This document shows, piece by piece, positions 12,701 through 20,522 of a stretch of DNA of 64,000 bases; position 1 is the stretch's first letter, and each line of letters begins with the position of its first letter. Location of the stretch: positions 42,016,411-42,080,410 of the forward strand of contig JASEVX010000011.1 of assembly GCA_031761405.1 (NCBI GenBank). The letters run 5' to 3'. The position numbers and the translations under genes are program-made. The notes beneath the pieces were generated by a model that was given only the letters and a program-made list of their open reading frames with translations, was not told where the DNA came from and did not search any database. The stretch is from Serripes groenlandicus (taxonomy: Eukaryota; Mollusca; Bivalvia; Cardiida; Cardiidae).

Positions 12701-13761
12701 GACATGTTAGTTATGCTAATATAACTTGACACTCGCACCCCGCGATATGATTTTAACTCAATATGGTTAAATTTATGTTTTACATGCTTCTGGTTATGTC
12801 TTAGAATTTTACAGTATTCAATGAAACATTAAGTCCTTTGAACGAAATTTAATAGCCCTTTCCCACATATAGACGCTTTCTGACTGACGTCTCTGCACTA
12901 GACAACTTTTGAAATCATTGTAACAGAAGAAGAAATTGCTCAAAACAAGCAGTTTCTCCTTTTGTCACAATGTTTACATCTTTTCCCAGTAAATATACTT
13001 TTATTCATAGAGATTGTCCATGTTTTTGCCAAAATGTTTTAAAAGTCGTCTGCTCAAGATATGTTATATGTGGGAAAGGGAAAGTTCTTACTCAAAAGAA
13101 GCTACTCAATCCTGTGTATATTTATATTTGATATGAAGTGTTATCAGATGAACATGTAAATTAGAATATAAATAAAATAGTGTTTAAACCAAAAGAAGCT
13201 ACCTGTGTGTATCATCCGAAATTATAATTTTTACCTGGACTTTTCGAAGAAAATGTTAGCTATCCTACCGGCGTTGACGTCACACCTTGGTTAAGTTTTT
13301 TGTATCTTCCGATTTTATAGTTTTTGATATTTATGTCGTCATGATACGTCATGATTTAGATCAATAGGCACGTACGTCATTGGTCGTCGTCATTTGTTGA
13401 TTTGAATATTTTAATAGCAGGCATTCGAATTATTAATGGCGGATCATGTTGGGCAATGTCACATTCTGCTTGTGTCACTTATTTCAACTGTATTCGACTG
13501 TTGCATTTTCGTTTTTAGAGGATTCTATATGTTTGCCTTATCATCTGCTACATATTTTCTATATTGGGGAAAAGGGAGTACAACAAGAAGTTGGTATATC
13601 TGTTGGAGCTAAAAAAGTATTTTATATTTTATGTGTTTCCAGGACAACATGGTGACTGGACGAACTGGTTCACAGTTGCACAGAGTAACTATTTTGACAA
13701 AGTGTACGAGGAAAGAATGGCGAATGTCAAGTTCAACTTCCGGTTCCGTCCCGATCAATGA
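640..13761 (+). CDS. Cytosolic sulfotransferase (SULT family), six exons, complete
   Basis: Predicted to transfer the sulfuryl group of PAPS to a hydroxyl or amine acceptor in the cytosol. Coding exons: 640-778, 5751-5839, 7543-7774, 10011-10114, 11231-11411, 13643-13761. All introns are GT-AG and all phases agree, giving 864 nt, that is 287 residues plus TGA; SULTs are usually 280-300. Seen in the protein: PAPS 5'-phosphosulfate loop SMKSGTHW (residues 44-51, catalytic Lys45), PSPRVLNTHM with the expected catalytic His95, 3'-phosphate motif RNPKDVIVSHY (117-127), YGSWFDY (156-162), and the C-terminal RKGQHGDWTNWFT (247-259). No signal peptide or membrane segment, so it is not a Golgi sulfotransferase. 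The ATG at 640 was chosen because it gives a normal N-terminus; in-frame ATGs at 583 and 601 would add 19 or 13 residues. The substrate cannot be read from sequence. Introns carry many MITEs and SINEs and one helicase relic. Confidence 0.93.
905..1179. repeat. CCCTTTCCC/TTAA MITE, degenerate, with internal tandem duplication
   Basis: Has the family's GCAGCAGACGA end motif, the central hairpin GGAGAAATTGCTCGTTTTGA with its inverted partner, and GGGAAAGGG at the right end. About 57 bp near the left end is directly duplicated (about 922-978 and 979-1034). Confidence 0.7.
1680..2162. repeat. Palindromic repeat E, copy 1
   Basis: Starts TTATTATACCTCACGTG and includes the self-complementary GTTAACAGTATACTGTTA block twice. 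The right half is a hairpin whose arms (about 2017-2060 and 2108-2152) carry GCATGGCTTCCAGTGTGACA and its complement. Lies in sulfotransferase intron 1. Confidence 0.75.
2372..2760. repeat. GCCGTCC-ended palindromic family, two joined fragments
   Basis: Two partial copies in a row, each with the GGCTGATC(T/C)GGGTCGATAC and CAGCCTGCGC cores. The second breaks off in a T-run at 2760. The same family recurs at least twelve times in the window. Confidence 0.75.
2920..3686. repeat. Palindromic repeat E, copy 2: full foldback
   Basis: Arm 2944-3290 (from TTATTATACCTCACGTGACT) is mirrored by 3345-3684 (ending CACGTGAGGTATAATAA). The centre resembles the hairpin half of copy 1. Each arm contains the internal palindrome GTTAACAGTATACTGTTA, so it can form nested hairpins. 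No coding capacity. Confidence 0.85.
3660..4460. repeat. Repeat carrying a helicase-derived ORF, inside intron 1
   Basis: Contains TTGTTGTATCGTGCGATT and GAGACGACCT...GTCGTCAGATCCAAT...TTTTAATGAGATTG motifs. Non-coding relatives of these occur at 10141-10210, 23865-23940, 24085-24125, 44885-44975 and 54655-54730, so this is a dispersed family. Only this copy keeps an ORF. The 5' part (3690-3765) overlaps a fragment of the GCCGTCC-ended family. Confidence 0.55.
3869..4333 (-). pseudogene. Truncated RecQ-type DEAD/DEAH helicase fragment
   Basis: An open frame of 154 codons on the - strand. A likelier start is the Met at 4291 (MAASIETIENVLHQF). It shows an N-terminal Q-motif-like region (FKPEQKQIFDCIWFGRDCIA), Walker A/motif I (VLPTGFGKSLPYQ) and motif Ia (VCCPLVSLMEDQV), an arrangement typical of RecQ-like ATP-dependent DNA helicases. 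After about residue 110 the resemblance stops: motif II (DEAH) and motifs III-VI are absent and the frame ends at 3869. A functional RecQ core needs about 350 residues, so this cannot be an active helicase. It lies antisense inside the sulfotransferase intron within a dispersed repeat, which suggests a helicase fragment carried by a mobile element. An exon of a spliced gene is possible but less likely. Confidence 0.7.
4905..5134. repeat. CCCTTTCCC/TTAA MITE
   Basis: TTAA at both ends, inverted CCCTTTCCCTCATA ends and a central hairpin (AGAAATTGCT / AGCAATTTCT). Confidence 0.9.
5143..5164. repeat. TA dinucleotide microsatellite
   Basis: Uninterrupted TA run just outside the MITE end. Confidence 0.85.
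5473..5701. repeat. CCCTTTCCC/TTAA MITE
   Basis: TTAA at both ends, in opposite orientation to the copy at 4905. It stops 49 bp before the exon 2 acceptor site's exon start at 5751. Confidence 0.9.
5751..5839 (+). CDS. Sulfotransferase exon 2
   Basis: Acceptor TTTTTCAG at 5750, donor GTAAGA at 5840. Completes Gly47 and codes residues 48-76, beginning THWLWEIISMLYNGKAEVIP, the helix after the P-loop. Confidence 0.92.
6003..6224. repeat. CCCTTTCCC/TTAA MITE, diverged
   Basis: Has CAGCAGACGGC, the hairpin GGAGACATTGCTC...GGGCAATTTCTCC, and a right TTAA. The left TTAA has mutated. Confidence 0.75.
6300..6955. other. AT-rich unique intron sequence
   Basis: Inside sulfotransferase intron 2. No coding signal or recognisable repeat seen. 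Confidence 0.5.
7190..7412. repeat. CCCTTTCCC/TTAA MITE, heavily decayed
   Basis: Keeps the centre (AAAACTGCTCATCATGAGCAA) and GTCGTCTGCGG; the ends are lost. Confidence 0.55.
7543..7774 (+). CDS. Sulfotransferase exon 3
   Basis: Acceptor CTATTTCAG, donor GTAAGT. Codes residues 77-153 plus the first base of codon 154, including PSPRVLNTHM and the 3'-phosphate-binding RNPKDVIVSHY strand-loop-helix. Confidence 0.95.
7935..8228 (-). repeat. tRNA-derived SINE, family A
   Basis: On the - strand it begins with a tRNA-like head (CCGGTAGCTCAGTCGGTA-type A box, GAGTTCG-type B box) and ends in GGCATAAAACCCAAATCAATG-like tail sequence. Confidence 0.75.
8704..8892. repeat. CCCTTTCCC/TTAA MITE, partial
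   Basis: Left end GCCCTTTCCCACATAC is clear; part of the central hairpin and the right end are missing. Confidence 0.65.
9045..9274. repeat. CCCTTTCCC/TTAA MITE
   Basis: TTAA at both ends; the hairpin GAAATTGCTCAAAACGAGCA and the right end GAGGGAAAGGG are intact. Confidence 0.88.
9556..9853 (-). repeat. tRNA-derived SINE, family A
   Basis: Complete copy: tRNA-like head at the 9853 end, tail of ATTGATTGATTGGGG type at the 9556 end. Lies in sulfotransferase intron 3. Confidence 0.85.
10011..10114 (+). CDS. Sulfotransferase exon 4
   Basis: Acceptor CGCCCAG, donor GTACTC. Codes the rest of codon 154 and residues 155-188, including EYGSWFDYTREWY and VVYYEDFKQ, the conserved SULT block before the C-terminal helices. 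Confidence 0.9.
10254..10585. repeat. Two fused CCCTTTCCC/TTAA MITE copies
   Basis: Two partial copies run together near 10430, sharing only one outer end each. The right TTAA is at 10582-10585. Confidence 0.7.
10838..11117 (-). repeat. tRNA-derived SINE, family A, diverged
   Basis: Tail GTTTTAACGCGGTTTTCAAC and head region GTTACCGACTCAGC are recognisable. Confidence 0.75.
11162..11180. repeat. Poly-G tract
   Basis: Run of about 15 G, 50 bp upstream of exon 5. Confidence 0.8.
11231..11411 (+). CDS. Sulfotransferase exon 5
   Basis: Acceptor AATTACAG, donor GTATAC. Codes residues 189-248 (LDEVRRLASFLGID ... GFTMYRK) plus the first base of Gly249, so the RKG motif straddles the splice. Confidence 0.93.
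11506..11838. repeat. GCCGTCC-ended palindromic family, rearranged
   Basis: Two GACGGAATGT blocks and three GCGCAGGCT(G/T)AT-type cores; ends GGAACGGCTCA. Lies at the start of intron 5. Confidence 0.75.
11882..12352. repeat. Two decayed CCCTTTCCC/TTAA MITE copies
   Basis: Copies at about 11882-12065 and 12173-12352 keep CTGCAG and GTCGTTTGCTGC end motifs, but the ends and hairpins are mutated. Confidence 0.5.
12418..12690 (+). repeat. tRNA-derived SINE, family B
   Basis: tRNA-like head CGGTGGAGTTGTGGGAGAGC with B box GGGTTCGATCCC, a body ending GAAAGCGGCGTAAAACACC and tail AAACAATC. Lies in intron 5. Confidence 0.85.
12850..13083. repeat. CCCTTTCCC/TTAA MITE
   Basis: CCCTTTCCCACATA at the left, TATGTGGGAAAGGG at the right, with the central hairpin. 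TTAA survives only on the left. Confidence 0.8.
13643..13761 (+). CDS. Sulfotransferase exon 6 (terminal)
   Basis: Acceptor GTTTCCAG. Codes residues 249-287 (GQHGDWTNWFTVAQ ... FRFRPDQ) and TGA at 13759-13761. This is the classical C-terminal PAPS-binding GDWTNxFT block. Confidence 0.94.
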
Positions 13762-14086
13762 CCATCGTACTAAAGTTATCCAGAGGGTGTCCTGTGTGGA
13801 TATTATTGAGTCTTAAAGTCATGTAAAAAATGGTCTCTCGATGCCCACTGTAGGACAACGGGTAGAACCTGATATTTTACTGGTTTTTATTGGATGAGCT
13901 GTCAGCCAATCAAATTAAACGTTACAGATAACGTTTGGCGGTATTTCAAAACTATAGAATGAAGCATTGGATTTCGGTTGCAAAGAAAGCTTATTATATA
14001 CAATATTTACTTGTCTGTGATAACGTTTTGTAGTTCTATGAAACCTGTTAAGTTTCGTGTATCAGGAGCGCTTAACATGGATATAT

Positions 14087-14092
14087 AATAAA
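14087..14092 (+). terminator. Candidate polyadenylation signal of the sulfotransferase
   Basis: AATAAA about 325 bp after the stop codon. The position is plausible; no other support. Confidence 0.35.
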
Positions 14093-14099
14093 CTTTCCG

Positions 14100-15080
14100 C
14101 GAAATGTCAAGAATCGGTGTTTACATCAACTGCGCAATCGCCTCAACCTCTCTTCTCAGTAATCTCGGAAAATCTCGCGAGCAGAGTTCCGCAAGCAGTG
14201 TTGTCACATGACTGCCACTTAACATTTGAACCAGAAGGAAAATGCAAACATAAAACCAATACTGAGAACTTACTTATCACATTCATAAACATTTTAACAA
14301 AAAAAAGCAAAAAATAACTATTTACCCACAAATTTAACTAAAATTTACTATTTATCATTATTTCTATTTTTTACCATTTACAAAATCCGAATATTCCTGT
14401 CACCTTATTATCGAAACGGGCAGAATTCGGCGTGAATTTAGAGATAAATTCGATTACCAGTGATTGCAAGGGAGCTGGGAACAGGCTATTTCTGAGAGCA
14501 TTTGTTTTGAGAATCTAAGCAACCCTTCAAGTTCACACAAATCCCTTGAATTTTTTGTGAGGAGATTTTTGTAGTACAGGGTAAAATTGATCTTTTTGTC
14601 CTACTTTTTTCACCCTGCTTCATACCACTTGTTTGTGTCAATTGTTTTCATTGTATTGACCGAGAGTGTGAATTCTAGTCATTTTCTAATAATTTTACCT
14701 TTCATTGATTCATTAAAAGCCTTTTTAAGTTTTACCAAAATTGATATTATGAGAACAATTGAGAGAATAAAAGTGTGGTTGTCCGCGGGTTACAGAACAT
14801 CAGCTTTCATCTTTGTATTGCCACCTTACCCTGTATAAATATATATAATTATAATATGCGATAACGTGATATCAAGGGAGGTAGTATAGGTCAGAGGTCA
14901 AGATAAGGAGGGGTATTCAGCTCTTTTTCCAACAATTTCTCTCTAGAGGGTCGAATAAGGATTTTAGAACATGCAAAACGCCCCATATCTGGAGCTCTGA
15001 TAGGTTACCTCGTTTTTCAGTTTCAACTGAATTGCGTATAGAATGCTTACAGAACAGTTTGAAAGACAACACATTTTAGC
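14100..15080. other. Intergenic DNA downstream of the sulfotransferase
   Basis: No gene supported. The stretch about 14915-15000 (GGGTCGAATAAGGATTTTAG) has a diverged copy at 26480-26655. Confidence 0.5.
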
Positions 15081-15082
15081 CG

Positions 15083-15222
15083 TTCCACGAGAAAACCAAC
15101 AGTATGGTCTCGGCGTAATATATCGACCGGGTTAGCCTGCGCGGCAAGCTTAGGCTGATCCTGGTCGATACTTATACGTATTGTTCACAATGTTGGTTTT
15201 CACGTGGGACGGCTCATATATG
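15083..15222. repeat. GCCGTCC-ended palindromic family, short deletion form
   Basis: Inverted ends GCCGTTCCACGAGAAAACCA and GTTGGTTTTCACGTGGGACG flank only about 90 bp of core. Confidence 0.8.
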
Positions 15223-15320
15223 GAACATGTCTATAAATTATTGTACAATTATGAATTTTGTTGGAAAAAACTAGCAAAATTGTAAATGGTAAAATTGCTT
15301 ATTTTGAGACAATATTATTG

Positions 15321-15533
15321 TTAACTCTTTCAGCGCCAAAGGCAATATTGAGGTTTTTGCAAACAATACTGATTCAGGCGAGTCAGCTCGTAACGAGCTG
15401 TCTCACCTGAAATCAGCATTGTTTGCCTTTTAGTTATCAAAATAATCCAAACTTTAATTACATTAGAAATGGAGACGCCCGATTTTGAACTTGGAAGAGT
15501 CTACTTTAAACAATTCGGCGCTGAAAGGGTTAA
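15321..15533. repeat. CTCTTTCAGCGCC/TTAA MITE
   Basis: TTAA at both ends, inverted CTCTTTCAGCGCC ends, and an inner hairpin GCTCGTAACGAGC flanked by GAGTCA-type arms. Confidence 0.9.
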
Positions 15534-15559
15534 AGGTCGTCTGTGGTAATTCGGTAAAT

Positions 15560-15935
15560 AGCCTCGTTTCTGTTCCAGGAATCATTACTTCATACATCTA
15601 TCTTAGCGTCGGGGATTTCGAAACCGGGTGTCCCGGATTCGATCCCCAGTCGCGGCACTACGGTCATGGTGGAGTGCCCTTTGGCAAGGCACATTTTCTA
15701 GCCTAGTACTGGTTTGTTTACCCAGGGATCATGAATAATTAAATTTAATTGCGCGCTAAATGACCTTAGTTGTCGATGCGCCATAAAACAATATACATTC
15801 ATTCATACCTCTATCCACCTGACACGGAATATGTCGGCCCGGTTTAGCCTGCGTGGACTGTGCAGGCTGATCTGGGTCGATACATTACGCAGAGGCCTTA
15901 ATGTTGGTTTTCTCGCGGGACGGCTCATGTTTAGC
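15560..15935. repeat. GCCGTCC-ended element interrupted by a SINE
   Basis: The element runs 15560-15600 and resumes about 15808-15935. Between them sits a family C SINE. Confidence 0.75.
15601..15808 (+). repeat. tRNA-derived SINE, family C, nested
   Basis: Head GGGGATTTCGAAACCGGGTG with B box GATTCGATCCCC, body GGTGGAGTGCCCTTTGGCAA, tail ending CATTCATTC. Bounded by a near-perfect repeat of ATACATCTATC / ATACCTCTATCC, a plausible target-site duplication. Confidence 0.8.
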
Positions 15936-15963
15936 TAAATGTCTTCAAAGGTGTCTCTGCCGA

Positions 15964-16260
15964 GCCCCCGGTAGCTCAGTCGGTAGCGACGAGGGCTGTC
16001 GATTCCAGGGGTTGTGAGTTCGAATCTCAGCTCGGCCAAGATTCTTTCCGACGTTTGACGAAAGTCACTGTGACCTGCGTCATTCGTCTTTCAACAATAG
16101 GCCGTTTAACAGTTTATGTGGAAAAGTAGCCAGTTGCTTGGAAAGTATGTTGTGTGGTGTACTGTTGTGGGAAAACCAGGAAACGCATGAGTAGGTGAAC
16201 TGGTCGCCGTGATATGACTGAATTCTTTTTCAAAACGGAGTTAAACCCCAATCAATCAAA
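15964..16260 (+). repeat. tRNA-derived SINE, family A
   Basis: Complete + strand copy from CCCCCGGTAGCTCAGTCGGT to AACCCCAATCAATC. Flanked by CAAAGGTGTCTCTGC and CAAAGATGTCTCTGC, a probable 14-15 bp target-site duplication. Confidence 0.87.
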
Positions 16261-16563
16261 TCAAAGATGTCTCTGCAATTATGTTTTATTTGTTGACATG
16301 GTTAAGAAAACAAATATCGGCAGACAACTTTTGAAAACCAATTGTCTAAAAATTAGCAGTTTCCCATTTAGCCAGTTCTTCCATCAATATTAAATTATTG
16401 TACAGGTTGGATGAGCCCTGAGTTTTTGGTGCTGTAATGGTAGATATAAAAATGGACTTTGATGTAATACATGTATGTGTGTGGCTTCATTGAGATGTTT
16501 GGAAAGAACCATAACCCATAATGCTACAATGGTCGCCTATGAAAACGAATTGCTTCCCTTTAA

Positions 16564-16740
16564 CCACTAAAGTTATCCAGACAGGTGTCCTGTGTGATTA
16601 TTATTGAGCCTTAAAGTCATGTTAAAACTAGTCTCCCGATGCACACTGTAGGACAACGGAATGTGTTGGCCCGGATTAGCTTGCGTGGACTGGGCAGGCT
16701 GATCTTAATGTTGGTTTTCTCGCGGGACGGCTCATGTATA
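16564..16740 (+). repeat. Duplicated sulfotransferase 3'-flank plus GCCGTCC element fragment
   Basis: 16564-16655 matches 13772-13860, just after the sulfotransferase stop codon (AAAGTTATCCAGA, CACTGTAGGACAACGG). It passes directly into a GCCGTCC-family fragment matching 15830-15935. Confidence 0.75.
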
Positions 16741-16794
16741 CCTGAATGTCATCAAAGATGTCTCTGCAAAAGTGTGTGAAGTTGGCAGAGCATT

Positions 16795-19700
16795 AGACGT
16801 TAGACATTAGACATTCAAAAAAAATATTCGAATGTCTAATTAGACGTTAGACATTCGATTAGACATTCGCTAATTTTGATTATCGAATGTCTAATTAGAC
16901 ATTAGACATTCGATTAGACATTCAGAAAAATCGCAAATGTTAAATATTGAATGTCTAATTCGACATTAGACATTCGATTAGACATTCGCAAATTACAAGA
17001 TCTATAACCCAAATTCGTCGAAGGTCATTGTACATTCAAAAAACGAATGTCTAATTGGTCAGTTAGACATTAGACATTCGATTAGACATTCGCAAATTAA
17101 GCGATTTAAGTACCAAATTCGTCGGAGGTCATTGTACATGCAAAAAACGAATGTCTAATTGGTCAGTTAGACATTAGACATTCGATTAGACATTCGCAAA
17201 TTAAGGGATTTAGGTACCAAATGTGTCGGAGGTCATTGTACATTCAAAAAACGAATGTCTAATTGGTCAGTTAGACATTAGACATTCGATTAGACATTCG
17301 CGAATTACGATATTTAGGTTCCAAATACGTCGAAGGTCATTGTACATTCAAAAAACGAATGTCTAATTGGTCAGTTAGACATTAGACATTCGATTAGACA
17401 TTCGCAAATTAAGCGATTTAAGTACCAAATTCGTCGGAGGTCATTGTACATGCAAAAAACGAATGTCTAATTGGTAAGTTAGACATTAGACATTCGATTA
17501 GACATTCGCAAATTAAGGGATTTAGGTACCAAATTCGTCGGAGGTCATTGTACATGCAAAAAACGAATGTCTAATTGGTCAGTTAGACATTAGACATTCG
17601 ATTAGACATTCGCGAATTACGATATTTAGGTTCCAAATTCGTCGTAGGTCAACGTACAATCAAAAAACGAATGTCTTATTGGTCAGTTAGACATTAGACA
17701 TTCGATTAGACATTCGCAAATTAAGAGATTTAGGTACCAAATTCGTCGGAGGTCATTGTACGTGCAAAAAGCGAATGTCTATTTGGTCAGTTAGACATTA
17801 GACATTCGATTAGACATTCGCAACTTACTATACTTAGGTTCCAAATTCGTCAGAGATCATTGTACATTCAAAAAACGAATGTCTAATTGGTCAGTTAGAC
17901 ATTAAGACATTCGATTAGACATTCGCAAATTACCAAACTTAGTTTTCAAATTACTCGGAGGTCAGTGTACATTCAAAAAACGAATGTCTAATTGGTCAGT
18001 TAGACATAAGACATTCGATTAGACATTCGCAAATTACTATACTTAGGTTCCAAATTCGTCAGAGATTATTGTACATTCAAAAAACGAATGTCTAATTGGT
18101 CAGTTAGACATTAGACATTCGATTAGACATTCGCAAATTACCAAACTTAGTTTTCAAATTACTCGGAGGTCATTGTACATTAAAAAAACGAATGTCTAAT
18201 TGGTCAGTTAGACATTAGACATTCGATTAGACATTCGCAAATTAAGAGATTTAGGTACAAAATTCGTCGGAGGTCATTGTACGTGCAAAAAACGAATGTC
18301 TAATTGGTCAGTTAGACATTAGACATTCGATTAGACATTCGCAACTTACTATACTTAGTTTCCAAATTCGTCAGAGATCATTGTACATTCAAAAAACGAA
18401 TGTCTAATTGGTCAGTTAGACATTAGACATTCGATTAGACATTCGCAACTTACTATACTTAGGTTCCAAATTCGTCAGAGATCATTGTACATTCAAAAAA
18501 CGAATGTCTAATTGGTCAGTTAGACATTAGACATTCGATTAGACATTCGCAAATTACCAAGCTTAGTTTTCAAATTACTCGGAGGTCATTGTACATTCAA
18601 AAAACGAATGTCTAATTGGTCAGTTAGACATTAGACATTCGATTAGACATTCACAAATTAAGAGATTTAGGTACCAAATTCGTCGGAGGTCATTGTACGT
18701 GCAAAAAACGAATGTCTAATTGGTCAGTTAGACATTAGACATTCGATTAGACATTCGCAAATTAAGGGATTTAGGTACCAAATTCGTCGGAGGTCATTGT
18801 ACATGCAAAAAAACGAATGTCTAATTGGTCAGTTAGACATTAGACATTCGATTAGACATTCGCGAATTACGATATTTAGGTTCCAAATTCGTCGTAGGTC
18901 ATTGTACATTCAAAAAACGAATGTCTAATTGGTCAGTTAGACATTAGACATTCCATTAGACATTCGCAAATTACAAGATCTATAGCTCAAATTCGTCGGA
19001 GGTCATTGTACATTCAAAAAACGAATGTCTAATTGGTCAGTTAGACATTAGACATTCGATTAGACATTCGCAAATTAAGAGATTTAGGTACCAAATTCCT
19101 CGGAAGTCATTTTACATTCAAAACACGAATGTCTAATTGGTCAGTTAGACATTAGACATTCGATTAGACATTCGCAAATTAAAAGATTTAGGTACCAAAT
19201 TCGTCAGAGATCAATGTACATTAAAAAAAACGAATGTCTAATTGGTCAGTTAGACATTAGACATTCGATTAGACATTCGCAAATTACAAGATCTATAACC
19301 CAAATTCGTTGGAGGTCATTGCACATTAAAAAAACGAATGTCTAATTGGTCAGTTAGACATTAGACATTCGATTAGACATTCGCAAATTAAGGGATTTAG
19401 GTACCAAATTCGTCGGAGGTCATTATACATGCAAAAAACGAATGTCTAATTGGTCAGTTAGACATTAGACATTCGATTAGACGTTCGTAAATTAAGAGAT
19501 TTAGGTACCAAATTCATCAGAGATCAATGTACATTAAAAAAACGAATGTCTAATTGGTCAGTTAGACATTAGACATTCGATTAGACATTCGCAAATTACA
19601 AGATCTATAACCCAAATTCGTCGGAGGTCATTGCACATTAAAAAAAGAATGTCTAATTGGTCAGTTAGACATTAGACATTCGATTAGACATTCGCAAATT

Positions 19701-20046
19701 AAGGGATTTAGGTACCAAATTCGTCGGAGGTCATTATACATGCAAAAAACGAATGTCTAATTGGTCAGTTGAACATTAGACATTCGATTAGACATTCGCA
19801 AATTAAGAGATTTAGGTACCAAATTCATCAGAGATCAATGTACATTAAAAAAACGAATGTCTAATTGGTCAGTTAGACATTAGACATTTGATTAGACAAT
19901 CGCAAATTAAGAGATTTATGTACCAAATTCATCAGAGATCAATGTACATTAAAAAAACGAATGTCTAATTGGTCAGTTACACATTAGACATTCGATTAGA
20001 CATTCGCAAATTAAGAGGTTTAGGTACGAAATTTGTCTGAGGTCAT
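16795..20046 (+). repeat. Left satellite arm, ~104-bp monomer, about 29 copies
   Basis: Monomers share ACGAATGTCTAATTGGTCAG and a variable spacer of several types (GAGATTTAGGTACC, TATACTTAGGTTCC, AAGATCTATAACCC, CAAACTTAGTTTTC). A three-unit block near the outer end appears twice here but once in the other arm. Confidence 0.95.
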
Positions 20047-20522
20047 TGTACACGCAAAAAAATCGAGATATCGAAAAGTTCGAGATATCTCGAACTTTCC
20101 AATATCTCGAACTTTCGATGTCTCGATTTTTTTTTTCTCGATATCTCGAACTTTTCGATATCTTGATTATTATTTTTTTCTCGATATCTCGAACTTTCCA
20201 ATATCTCGAACTTTCGATATCTCGAATTTTTCGGTATCTCGAACTTTTCGATATCTCGATTTTTTTTTTTCTCGATATCTCGAACTTTTCGATATCTTGA
20301 TTTTTTTTTTTCCTCGATACCTTGAACTTTCGATATCTCGAATATTTCGGTATCTCGAACTTTTCGATATCTCGAACTTTCTGATAAAAAAAATAATAAT
20401 CGAGATATCGAAAAGTTCGAAATATCGAAAGTTCGAGATATCGAAAAGTTCGAGATATCGAAAAGTTCGAGATACCGAAAAAAATCGAGATATCTCGATT
20501 TTTTTTTTTTTGCGTGTACAAT
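20047..20522. repeat. Core of the giant palindrome: GATATC-rich short units
   Basis: Built of CGATATCTCGAACTTT-type units in both orientations, with A and T runs. Symmetric about roughly 20283, bounded by GTACACGC and GCGTGTAC. Confidence 0.92.

Noticed and set aside
15964..16040. tRNA gene-like sequence with A and B boxes
   Set aside because: It is the head of a SINE that recurs with the same body and tail at several places; the cloverleaf does not fold convincingly as a tRNA.
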